Shown piece by piece: positions 35,605 to 46,750 of a stretch of 64,000 nucleotides of DNA. The position numbers and the translations under genes were made by a program. How positions within the stretch are numbered: position 1 is the first letter of the stretch; the number at the start of each line of letters is the position of its first letter. The notes under the pieces are model-generated. The model made no database searches, was not told where the DNA came from, and was given only the letters and a program-made list of their open reading frames with translations. Location: the NCBI GenBank assembly GCA_004329165.1, contig CM014737.1:11466030-11530029 (forward strand). The letters are read 5' to 3'. The DNA comes from Spatholobus suberectus (lineage: Eukaryota > Streptophyta > Magnoliopsida > Fabales > Fabaceae).

Positions 35605-36063
35605 TATTTGCACAAGACTTACCTCTGGCCACTAAAATAATCGATTATATCACCATTTAAGAAATTATTTGCGAGTTTAACTACTTTTCAAAACCAAAGT
35701 AACGAGAATAATTGATCAAAGACTCACAACAATAGATTAAATAACTTTCAACATAAGTTTGAATCATTTGAAGACTTTCACAAAAAATATTTAACTTTTT
35801 AACAAAACTAAATCATATTTGAATCCCAATTGCTTCTTTAGTTCAATTTTAGATTCTAAAAACATGTTATCACTTTCTTAATTCATTAAGTCTTAACTTT
35901 TAGAGCTTATGATCAAATTATCACAAGGATAAGGATCATGCATAAGACACACACACACACATATAAATAAGCAATCCAATTTGCACTTATCAAGTGAGAC
36001 TAAATCATTTAAACTCCATCAAAGCTGCTTAGGGGCAAGCATGATTCTCTTCTTGCATTTACA
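35605..36063 (-). repeat. SIRE-like 3' LTR, right part
   Basis: Starts with the duplicated TAT and continues the LTR begun at 12814; the rejoined LTR is about 1.32 kb. Contains TAATCGATTA at 35638-35647 and a 'tgcttaggggcaagca' stem-loop near 36026, and ends ...cttgcatttaca. Confidence 0.8.
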
Positions 36064-36079
36064 TTATCCCCTTTTTTGA
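36064..36079 (-). promoter_or_regulatory. SIRE-like polypurine tract
   Basis: On the minus strand TCAAAAAAGGGGATAA immediately precedes the LTR start TGTAAATGC; upstream, on that strand, are repeated TCATCATC triplets as in SIRE elements. Confidence 0.75.
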
Positions 36080-36559
36080 TGATGATGACCACTTGATGAT
36101 GTCTTGATCAAACTGTGTGCTATAGGTGTGTCTTGGTCATCATTATGGCTTGAGCTCAAGAAACTTGTTTAAGACCCATAATTTGCAAAGATAACAACAT
36201 ACCCTTCTCCCCTTTTGGGCATTATCAAAAACATACAACCAAATAAAGTATAGAAGCCCAAGTACAAGTAGAGAGGATAAGACTTTAGCAATTGCAACAA
36301 TCAAAATAGCTAAACATAAATGTATTCCATGGAGCAACAACAAGGTCATTACATTAGTTTAGGTAATACCAACCATAGGAACAATGATTACAAACATCAA
36401 GGAAGTCAAAAGCATGCTAATCATGCTAACAAGTTTAATATAACCACAGAAACATACTAATCAAAGATGCATAACAGAGATAAACACAACAAACAACAAT
36501 AAGGTTCAATAGTCCTAATGTAAAAGCAAACATTCTAACATCTTAAGCAAGCTCTCTTA

Positions 36560-37643
36560 ATCCTCCTTAGGAAAGCCCATGCATTAAGCCTTTCCACAAA
36601 ATCATCAAGGCATATATGAAGAGACTAAAATTGTTCCTTATTGTAGTCTTGAGTGGCATGTTGAAGCTCTATAAGACCATCCAATTTGGAGAACACCAAA
36701 CTCTCAAATTGGGAAAAAAAGGTTTCAGCTCAAGGCTTACAGAAGAACCAACTTGACTCTCTTCAATTGGATGATGAACTGCAACAATCTTGTAGGTCCA
36801 ATGGTTACCCTTCTCCATAAATCCCATTTGATGAAGTGAAGACTCTTTCACCCTATTGGAACTCCTCAATATCTCAAATGTCTCATTAGTCATATCAACA
36901 TCATAGTAATTAAACACCTTTGAGATGAATATGACATAGAGAAGATGAAAATCAGTGAGCCTTTCCACCTTCAACATAGTATCCCCAATAGTACTACACT
37001 AATTAAGCTAAATCTGCTCCTTAATCACATACAATAGCTATAGATCATCAATGAAGAATTGTTCATGGTTGCTCCCCTTAGATGTTAGCAACCTTTCTTC
37101 TAATTTCATGCCATCTATAGAGAAACATTCGAAGTGGCCAACAGGGTTCACCAAGGAGTCACGGTATACCTTTGTTTTGTCAAATCCTCCTAAAGCACTC
37201 CTAGAGGGTCACAGACCTTCAAATCTAATGCCTCTAATAGCATACCATATAGTGGGTGTGAGAATAATGTACTTCCCTTTTTGATCAAAGACAAACAAGT
37301 TGTCTTCAGCCTACAAAGTGGTGTAGGAGACTTTAACTAGATTAATACAATAACTTCCCTCAAGTTCAACAAACTTATGTGACCCTTGAGCTTAGAGAAG
37401 AGTAGGAAACTCAAATTTTTACCTAACAATCCATTTGAGAGATAGTACCTTTAGAAGAATGATATTGCGACGTCTAAAGAAGTGCTTGAAGTTATGAGCA
37501 TCGTCCAAGTTTTCAAACCAACATTCCAAGCCCGGTATCTTCTTGTCCGTTAGTGGTTCACGTTGGGTCTCTGTCATTGGATGCTTGGAGCCACGAGTTT
37601 GCATCTTTTTAGGGAATTTGGAGGAGTTGGCTGAAGAAGACAT
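36560..37643 (-). pseudogene. SIRE-like ORF between pol and 3' LTR
   Basis: The minus-strand ATG at 37643 starts MSSSANSSKFPKKMQTRGSK; the remnant continues with LECWFENLDDAHNFKHFFRR and, after stops, 'GIRFEGL', 'LTDFHLLYVIFISKVFNYYD', 'ESSLHQMGFMEKGNHWTYK', and fades near 36560. Size (~360 codons), position after RNase H and before the PPT, and the FISKV...LH.MGF.K...W signature match the env-position proteins of SIRE-like legume copia elements. About seven stops interrupt it. No transmembrane region or envelope feature is visible; the true function is unknown. The region 36143-36560 has frames without recognisable homology. Confidence 0.62.
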
Positions 37644-38638
37644 GGTGGGAAGGAAGAATGGAAGAAGAAAAGAGTGTAGGTAGGAGAAATGGAAGAAAGA
37701 GAGAGTTAGGGTTAAGGGATTTGGTGGAATGTGAGGGTTAAAGGTGAAAAAAGGGTAGGTTTATTAAGGAGGTGAGTGACTAGGTCTTAAATGGGGGTTT
37801 AAAAAGTTGAGATTCATGAGAGGATAAGGGTGGGTGATGGTTGGCATGTCTAAAAAAGGTTTCGATACTGGAAACCTTGGTCCAATCAAAATAATTGATT
37901 AAGGAAGTGATATAACCAATTATGTTGTGCAGCAAAAACCTGAAACCAACACTTGCTGATAGAAATAATTGATTATATCTCTACATAATTGATTATTTGC
38001 GCAAGCAAGAGGGAATATAGGGCAAAATAATCGATTATCCTAACTATGTAATCGATTATTTGCGTGACTAGTGCACACAAGCATTTGAGATAATTGACTA
38101 TATACATAAATAATCAATTAAGTGCATGTTTGATGCATATAACGAGTGCTAGATTAATTGATTATGGCCTATGATAATTGATTATATGCCCTGAACAACC
38201 ATATATCCACTCAATTTATGCAATGTTGACCTAGATTTAAGGCATCTTAACAACTATTATGCATGAAATGCACCTAAACAACACTAGTGTGCATGTACAA
38301 AGCTAAAAAACCATTCATGCAAGTATATAAACACTTTAACACACATCCAACTCAATTTAATTGTCTTTCATATTAATCTAAACAGAGAAAATGATCAAAC
38401 AAACTCAAAAACACTTATTTAGACATTTAATATGCAAGTACACACTTCAAGCATTCATACAAGCATTGAATCAATTAAACATATATTTCAATCAATATAA
38501 ACAACAAAATTGATCACAAGCGCTCAATCATTCAACTAATTCAACAAGCTAATTAATCATATACATACATTCAAACATATCAAGCACTTGAGCATTCAAA
38601 CACACAAAAAAGAATTCAAGCAAGGATTTAAGCAAAGC
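37644..38638 (-). other. Spacer with TAATCGATTA-like array
   Basis: 37650-37870 is purine-rich, non-coding. From 37878 to 38195 there are about ten copies of ATAATYRATTAT-type palindromes (perfect TAATCGATTA at 38028-38037 and 38049-38058; TAATTGATTA several times). 38200-38638 is AT-rich with repeated 'caattaa' and 'cattcaa' words. No gene. Confidence 0.8.
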
Positions 38639-39364
38639 TTAACTAACACTAGACTCATCTAGGATACCTAATTCATTTCTTATTAGGTAGAACCTATCTC
38701 TAGTGAGAGGTTTGGTAAAAATATCTAGTAGTTGCCTATGTGTATCAACATCTATTATAAAATTACCCTTTTGGATATGGTCTCTAAGGAAGTGGTGCCT
38801 TATCTTTATGTGCTTGATCCTAGAGTGTAAGATGGGGCTTTTGGTAAGGTTTATAGTGTTAGTGTTGTCGCACTTTAAAAGGATGTGGTCTAAGTCAACA
38901 CCATAGTCTTTTAATTGTTGTTTCATCCATAAGAGTTAAGCATAACAGCTCTCAGCTACAATGTACTTAGCCTCAGCTGTGGATAAGGCCATACATGCTT
39001 GTTTCTTACTATGCTAAGAGACAAGTGCATTCCCTAGTAAGAGACAAGTCCCATTAGTGCTTTTCTTATCAAGCTTACAACCAGCAAAGTCTGAATCCAA
39101 ATACCTTACTAAGCTTAAGGAAAAACCTTTGGGAAACCACAAGCCTACATTACTATTCCCTTTTAAGTACTTCACTATTCTTTTTATAGCAGATAAGTGA
39201 GATTCCGTATGATTCACTTGATATCTTGCACACAAACAAACACTGAACATAATATTAAGGCGACTAGCAGTAAGATACAATAGAGAGCCAATTATACCTC
39301 TATACTTGGTAACTTCAATTGATTTACCTTTTTCATCCAAGTCTAAGTAGTATGTGGTAGACAT
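38639..39364 (-). pseudogene. Copia RNase H and end of RT
   Basis: Minus strand 39364 to 39014 gives the RT/RNase H junction: VTKYRGIIGSLLYLTASRLN, 'HLSAIKRIVKYLKGN', 'SDFAGCKLDKKSTNG' (RNase H D-F-A-G motif). After a stop, 38926 to 38639 gives LKCDNTNTINLTKSPILHSR, 'KHIKIRHHFLRDHI' and 'DIFTKPLTRDRFYLIRNELG', the standard end of copia pol. Family catalytic residues are largely preserved, but stops at about 38937 and 39015 break the frame. Confidence 0.88.
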
Positions 39365-40120
39365 TGGGGTGACTGATTCCTTACAGCTTTCCTCCCAAAT
39401 TTCTTTAACAATTCATTACAGTACTTGGATTGACTTAGGAATGTACCATGCTCCAATTATTTCACTTGTAGCTCCAAGAAAAAAGTCAACTCCCCTATCA
39501 TAGACATCTCAAATTCACCTTGCATGGTCTTAGCAAAGTTTTTGCAAAGAGAGCTATAAGTAGATCTAAAAACAATGTCATCAACATAGATTTACACTAA
39601 CATAGTTTCATGTCTAGTCTTTTTAATGAACAATGTATTGTCTATCTTTTCTCTTTCAAAATTTTAGTCTAGCAAAAATTTACTAAGTTTTTCATACCAA
39701 GACCTAGGGGCTTGTTTTAGTCCATACAATGCTTTCTTAAGTTTATAGACATGGTTTGGATATTTAAAGTCAACAAATCCAGGGTGTTGAGAGACATATA
39801 CTTCTTGAATATAGCAATTTAAAAAAGCATTTTTGATAGCTAGTTGATATGGTTTGAAATCCATTAAACAAGAAAAAGCCAAAAGTATTAGCCTTTAGTT
39901 TGGCTATAGGTGCATAGGTTTAATCATAATCAATGCCTTCTTCTTGGTTATAGCCTTTAGCTATTAACCTAGCCTTGTTTCTCACTATACCCCTAATTCA
40001 TCAAGTTTGTTTCTATAAACAAATTTAGTGCCTATTATTGGATGATCATTGGGTTTTGGAACCAATTCCTATATTGTATTCCTTTTAAATTGGTTTAATT
40101 CTTTGCATTGCAAGCATCTA
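39365..40120 (-). pseudogene. Copia reverse transcriptase remnant
   Basis: Minus strand: the catalytic YVDD box is encoded at 39577-39588. 39882-39664 gives QLAIKNAFLNCYIQEVYVSQ, 'PGFVDFKYPNHVYKLKKALYGL' in part (KKALYGLKQAPRSWYEK is diagnostic of copia RT). Fragments to about 40100 give the upstream RT region (IKARLIAKGYNQEE-like). Frames are broken by several stops. Confidence 0.88.
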
Positions 40121-40932
40121 ATTTTCATTCAAAAAGGCCTTTTCAATGGATTTAGGCTTAACTTATGAAACAAAATCCATAATACCATAAAAATTTCTAA
40201 GAGAGTTTTGAGTTGGTACCCCTTTTGAGATCTCATCAATCACATTGTCTAATGAGAGGTTTGTAGTTGTTTTCCACTACTTAGGCATCTCACTTGCGGC
40301 CTCTTGGCTTGATTGTTCAAGTTCATCCATCCTTTCTTATTGAGTAATGTCCTCATTTATATTTGTAACATTATTCGAAACATCCTTTTCCTCTTTTTGA
40401 GGGTTAGTTTCATCAAAGGCAACATGTACAGATTCTTCAACAAGGTTCTCCTATTATAAACTCTATAGGCTTATTATTTAGTGAATATCTTGAAAAGATA
40501 GCTTCATCAATCTTAACATCAAACTTGCCAAGTTATTCTTTACCATTATTCAACATAAAACATTTACAACCAAACACCCTAAGATGTGATATGTTAGGCT
40601 TTCTCCCCTTGCAAAGTTCATAGGGGATTTTCTTCAAAATATATCTAATGAGAATTCTATTTAACATATAACTAGCTATGTTTACTACATCAGCCCAAAA
40701 ATATTTAGGCACATGACTTTCATTTAGCATTGTCCTAGCCAATTCCTTAAGTGACCTATTTTTCCTTTCAACAACACCATTTTGCTGTGGTGTTCTAGGT
40801 GTAGAGAAATTCTGGTCAATGTCATAATCTTCACAAAATTTTTCAAAGTCATGGTTTTGAAACTCCCTTCCATGATCACTTCTTATGGATGTTATTTTTA
40901 AATTGGTTTCATTTTGAATTACCTTGGCAAGT
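40121..40932 (-). pseudogene. Copia integrase C-terminal part
   Basis: Minus strand 40932 to 40743 reads, with frameshifts, through 'RSDHGREFQNHDFEKFCEDY' and a TPQQNGVVERKNRSLKELA motif (integrase DDE core, where the D and E are visible). 40742-40533 gives MARTMLNESHVPKYFWADVV and 'YELCKGRKPNISHLRVFGCK', the copia integrase C-terminal region. 40120-40500 holds the variable RT/integrase linker. Homology stops dead at 40932, where a family B LTR begins. Confidence 0.85.
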
Positions 40933-42049
40933 GTAATGCCCCAAGTTACATTGACTCTTTACCTAATACTTTTAAGCATTTATGTTCAATTGATTGATTT
41001 CATGGTGGATTTTAAATTTCATTTCATTTAAATCTTAGACAAAGGATAAAAGATATATGTCATATATATCAAGTATCAATAAGGAATATACATCACTATT
41101 GTTAATATGAATACAATCATTCGAAATAAGAAAATGTCATGTTTGTCCATACACATGCTTAATTAGGTCCTACCCATCACAGTCCTAAGTGAGAGCAATG
41201 GCTACATGTAGACCCTTACTTATTCTAAATAAAATATAAACATCTTCCATAGCTATGTCAAACCTTTTGTAGGGTCATCCTTGTTATCTGTCATCTTCTC
41301 TCGTGTGACATGGCCTTTCTCTAGGTCTCTTTTGATCTCGACGTTCTCATCTTCCATCTCTAAGCACTATTAGCAGTAATTTCGTACCATACACATGCAC
41401 AAACAATGAAAAAAAAAAGTAAAATGAATGAGGTGATTTGTTTTCAAAATCTCATTTACAAAGATAGGTAGGAAGTTCTACCATCAAGCACATAGATAAA
41501 ACATAACTGATTATAAAAATTGAAACCTAGGATTTTTTCTAAGTTGTACTAGTCTACCCAAGACTCTATATGGATCCATACTCCCTACTAATTAACAACA
41601 TTCACATCAGAAGTAAGAAGTGACTGGGAGTACATATACCTTTCTCACACCAAGCTACAGTCCTCATCTTCATCGAGGAAACGAGCAATCTTTTAGCTTA
41701 GGGCATTCATAGTCCAAATAGAGGCATACTTTTAACCAGTCCTAGATTGTGAGCAATTGTCGAGGTTATCAAGCTGGTTAGGTGATTGTCTTGACTCAAG
41801 AGCACTACCTTGGCTATTAAGACATTCATTACTTGATACCATACCCCTAAACCTTAAATAAATGGGTCCTTGCCTTTCATCTTGTAGCGCACCAAACTAT
41901 GGCTTCCTCTACACAAGGATTCATGCCCATCGCATAACCCTTACATCTCATTTGTTCATCTAACAAAAATTCATCATAACTTCATTTTATCTATTTAACA
42001 AAGGCATCGCTGGTCTCAACAATTTGTGCACAAATATACTCGTTATCAC
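40933..42049 (-). mobile_element. Family B LTR, left part
   Basis: Begins TGTAATGCCCCAAG after 'ttggcaag' of the copia integrase; putative TSD GCAAG, right-hand copy not found. Parts such as 41560-41850 align with 28620-28920. It is cut at 42049 by an opposite-strand family B copy and continues from 44506. Confidence 0.7.
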
Positions 42050-44505
42050 TATAACACCCTTACTTTTGCCTATTGAACTATTTTCCTAATTATTTAGTAT
42101 TTATTTTTGGAGAACCAGATGGGAATCTTTAAGATTTGATCCCTACAATTATGTTTGTATTAGTAAGTAGTACTTATTTTAGATTTTTAATAAATTTTGG
42201 GGAATAAAACCCAGAAAATTGTTAAAATGACCATTTTGTCCCTAAAAAGCCAAACAATGGAATTAATACACTAAAATAGTTAGAAGTGTTTAAAAATTAT
42301 TTTTTAGTCATTAGTATACTTAGAATAATTAATAATAATTTTAGAAAAATTTTGAGAATTTATTGAGATAGTTTTTACGAAATGACAAAAATATTCCTAG
42401 TTGACTACGGGAACCAACCAGAGACTTTTTGACCTCAAAATATTTTTAAAAATTTTATACCAAGTATATTTTAATTATTTTATTTTGAAATAAAAATAGT
42501 AAAAAATGTAACATCCCTATTTCAATTTTTTCAATTGTTTTTCTAATATTTGATGATTTATTTCTGAAAAATCGGGAAGAAATATCAAAATTCTGTTTCC
42601 CGCGATTAAATTTAGAATGTCAAGAGCTATCTAATAGTGATTTTTAATAATTTTTTCAAGCCAAAGCTCAAAAGAATTAGAAAATGATGATTTTGCCCTT
42701 ATTTCTCTAAATTAAGGGTTGACAGAGAAAAAGATTCAATTGACATTAAAATATCAATTTGATCTTGGAATCATGTCATATATATTAAAATATAATTTTG
42801 AAAATTTTATGGAATTTTAGTGTAAAATGACTAAAATGTCCCTAGATGCCTGATAAGCCTAGCCAGTATTGGTTTAACATCCAAAAATGGTAAAAATGAT
42901 AATCCCAATTCATTTCTAAGTAAAATATTTAATTTTAGAATTTTATAAAAAATTTTGTATTTATTGAATTAAAATGGATTTAATATGAATTTTTTAACTC
43001 AACATTACAAAAATAAATTAATAAAAATTCAAAAGTAATAATAAAATTTAAAATTTATTTTTGATGAAAAATAATATATATTTCTAGTTTTACATTAAAA
43101 TGCATTATTTGGATATTTAAAGTTATTCAAGTTTAGACGATTTTATCGATACCGATTAATTTAACTACAGATAAAATTAATATAAAAAAAGTTGGGACAA
43201 CACATATGCCACACATCTAGCTCTAAGGGCTGCTCACCACTCTAGTTTTGTTTATGTGTTCCTAAATTAGATTAAAAAAAAAATAGATTTATGACATCAT
43301 GGATTATTTTACTTCGTGGACACATAATCCCCCTCCTTCTTCTATAAATAAGCAACTAAAATTCAAATGTCTCACCATCCATTCCTCCACATAGCTAGCC
43401 AAAATTCATATGGAGAACTTCTTTCTCTAGAAGTTTTATTTTACTTGGTTTTTATGCTAAAATTTTACTAGTTTTCCATCAACTAGTAAATTTCTCTTCC
43501 TAGGAGTTTTGCACCAATAATTTCATTCTCTTCAGCAACTACCCTTGTGGTAATGGAGGGAGTGGGGTTGATTTTAAACTTTACCCTTGATGTTTAATGC
43601 TAGAATTTAATTTTTACTAAGTTATTATGTTGTCCAATTTTATAATTAAAATGCATTTACTAAATAGTTACTCTGCTCAAATTTTTATAATTAAAATGCA
43701 TTTATTAAATTGTTCTGCTGCTTAATTTTAGAAAATTAAACTTTAATTACTAAGCTATTATTCTGCTCAAATTTAGATGATTAAATTTTACTTATTAAGT
43801 TATTACTCTGTTCAAATTAAGATAATTAGATTATACTTATTAAGTTGTTGTTCTGCCCAAATTTAGATGATTAAATTCTGATTATTAAATTTTTATTCTA
43901 AAATTATATCAGAATAAATTATTATTGTGCAATTTTTACAATATAAGGTAGAAATATTGATTATACTGGTGCTCAAATTAAATGAGACTAGAAAAACCTC
44001 TACTTGAGAATTTAGAAATTGATAAGTTAGTGAGTAATTTAAAACAAGTGACATGCAGCAGTATTTTAGAACAAATTACCTCACTCCATTATTTTTTCTT
44101 TTATGCATGATATCGCGGTTAATGAAGATCCGACTGTTGATGGGACCTATAAGCCTAGTTTGATGGCTTATTATTGGGATAGGGTAGACTGACACTGCTC
44201 TGACTAAGATCTTTTTGATGCACTGGGATAAGTAGTATCTATTTTGATGTATATTTTGATCTTTCTATGTTACAGTTATTTTACTTCAATCAGTATGAAT
44301 AAGACTATGACGTACAATTTTATGATGCATATATATGAAAACCTTTTCTTTTATCTCTTACTACCATTTCTAAATTCTATTAAATTTAGAATTTTTCTAT
44401 TATAAAAATTGAAAAATCTTACTCGCATTTTCATCAACTCAAACTTAATAACTAAATAAGTAATTAAATAAGTACGGGTTATGTTCAATGTAAACAGGTG
44501 TCACA
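42050..44505 (+). mobile_element. Family B LTR, forward, nested
   Basis: TATAACACCC (TG decayed to TA) ... AGGTGTCACA, 2,456 bp, with perfect TSDs ATCAC (42045-42049, 44506-44510). Its first 100 bases match the reversed right end of the solo LTR at 28083 ('aattattta.tattta', 'agatgggaatctt'). A TATA box, tataaata, is at 43343-43350. A second LTR-start-like word, TGTAACATCCC, occurs at 42507 with another 'aatatttgatgatttatttctgaaaaatcgg' block, so a further family B copy may be nested here, but I could not place its end. 43600-43900 has a repeated 'taagttattactctgctcaaatt' word (about six copies of ~60 bp). Confidence 0.75.
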
Positions 44506-46628
44506 ATCACTGTCTCTGCTTCACCATGCAGAGACTTAATTCTATCCACTCAATAATATAATAAATTGGAATTTAAAACTTTTCAAAGATACTATAAGGC
44601 TCAAATTTAAATTTCTAACACAAAATCACATTTAATCAAGTTTAAAGTATAGCTTTCAATAATTAAAAATGCATAAAAATATAATTTGATAATAAGATAA
44701 AGTTTTAAAACATAAACATTTCTTAATTTTTAAGAAAGATGGCCCTAAGCCACCACTATTGGGAAACTAGTAAGATTTTCTATTTTTCTTTCCTAATTTA
44801 CTTGCTTTTATTCTAACAATTTTTATCTAACTAACCTAGTTATTTAAACAAAGATTAAAACCCATTAGGTAATCAAAATTAGTTTTAGTTGCCTTCTTCC
44901 ATGAGAAGGCCACATAGCTTTTTAGGTAAAACACCAAGTTGCTAAATTTTCTTTATCAAAAGTCATTAAGCAAGGAAATCATGTCTAGTTTACTTAGGTT
45001 TTAAAACAAGAATTAAAGTTAATTAGGAATTTAAGTACAAATTTAATTTGATTACCTATTTCTATGGTGAAACCGAATGGCCATAACACAACTTAACCAA
45101 CCTTTTAGACAAAATTTCAAAATGAACTTATACTTGTTTTTAGGTTGAAATAAGTATTCAAAACCAATGGTTAACCACAAAAATTTTAGGGAAAGATGTT
45201 GAAAAGTTTGTTTGGAATAGTAAGCAGAATTTCAGTTTGATCCTTAAGATTAAACAACTAAATGATTTTTATAAAATGTGTTCCATAGCTTGTTGACAAA
45301 ATAATTTTGCCTATTTTATAAGATATCCAAGGTTACATTCAACAAAAATCTACAAAAAAAAGATACAAAAATACTAAGCTAGTGAGGTTAGACTGAACCA
45401 TTAGATTACTAGCAAAACCATTTTTAGTTTTTCTTGATCATTTAGAACATTTAACAGTAGAATAAATTTTTTTCTCTAAAATAAATTCAATAAGCTTTCC
45501 AAATTAAGCAAGATCATCAAAAAAAAGTTCTATACAATTTATAGTAATTTTTGAAAGATGAGAGTTCCAAAAAATGTTCTCCGTTAAAATCAGTGCATAA
45601 CCATCAGTTTCCAAAAATTGGTAAAAATAATAAATGACCATAAAAATAATCATACCATATGTCACTAGAAATCTTAAGAAGTTTATTTTTTACTTGTTCC
45701 AGTAGTTTCACCAAATAACCAACCAGAGATTTCAAAATCACAGAAAGATATACACTGCCAGATCTGTATTTTCAAACAGCTAGTTCAATTTTCAACAAGC
45801 ATAACTTTTTCATTTCTTTATATTTTCAGGTGATTCTTGAGCCTATTATAAATCATATTGAGTCTAGTTTCATACAAAAAAATAAGCACTTAAAAATAAT
45901 AACTAAATCTCAAGTTATAAGCAAAACAATCACAGGTGTCAAATTTGAAAAATCCAAGTAGCAACACAACCATAACCACATGATTCACAAAATCAAAACA
46001 TCAAAGATGGTAGGTGGGTTTTGGAGGCCAAAACCTCATCTAATATCTTTGTGAAAGAGAGTGTATCAAGAACCACATACCCCTTCCTCCTATACCTTCA
46101 GAAAATATGAAGAGGAAATGGAGCTTTGATGGTGGCTTTGAGCTTGTTGATTGATGGGTGTTGATGGGTGATGATCGGTTTTGATGGAGTGAAATTTTTA
46201 GTGTTTGGAAGAAAAATAAAATGGAGGTGGGAGCAAAGGGAGGGGTTCGATCAGACTAGCATAAAAGATAAGGGAGAATTGTGTGAATAATGGGTTTTTA
46301 TAGAGTGGTGAAAGTGATGTCACATAGGTGACATCATATATGGTGAAATCGTTAATCTTAGTTCTTTTTCTTTTTAATTCAATTAGGCACATGTTAAGCT
46401 TGAATCAAATTAGTCCATGAAAGTGTAAAGCCTTTCTCGTGCAACTAAATCTCCCTCTCTCTGTGTTTTATTTGATTTTTATCTGTTAAAATTAACTTAT
46501 ACCTATAAATACTATTTTACTAATTTAATTTATTCTTATATTAAACTAATGAAATTTTCCTTGAAACTTCATAGACACATAAAATCAAGGTCCTAGATGA
46601 TTTCTAAAAATTAAAAATAATTATATAT

Positions 46629-46674
<46 letters not shown>

Positions 46675-46750
46675 CTTAATTGTTATTAATTATATTGTAT
46701 TTTTAGGTCAGAAATTGCTAGTAATTTCATTTTAATTTAAATAATTCTAA
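44506..46750 (-). mobile_element. Family B LTR, right part
   Basis: Continuation of the LTR begun at 40933, starting with the duplicated ATCAC and a perfect stem gtctctgc...gcagagac. 45680-45960 aligns with window positions 60-330. A minus-strand TATA (ctataaaaac read on minus, 46294-46304) precedes, on that strand, a leader at 46000-46290. The expected TGTTACA end was not found; an (AT)n tract lies at 46629-46671. The right limit is approximate. Confidence 0.55.
46629..46671. repeat. (AT)n microsatellite
   Basis: An uninterrupted AT tract of about 40 bases. Confidence 0.95.

Larger units (their letters stand above)
12814..40932 (-). mobile_element. SIRE-like Ty1/copia element, split by a CACTA
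   Basis: A minus-strand LTR retrotransposon. From left to right: 3' LTR (12814-13681 plus 35605-36063), polypurine tract (36064-36079), env-position ORF remnant, a TAATCGATTA-rich spacer, then RNase H, RT and the C-terminal part of integrase up to 40932. Integrase is cut there by a family B LTR. The integrase N-terminus, protease, gag and the 5' LTR were not recovered further right. The extra ORF between pol and the 3' LTR, the PPT with TCATCATCAAAAAAGGGG, and the TAATCGATTA words point to the SIRE/Maximus lineage. All coding parts are degenerate. Confidence 0.75.
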
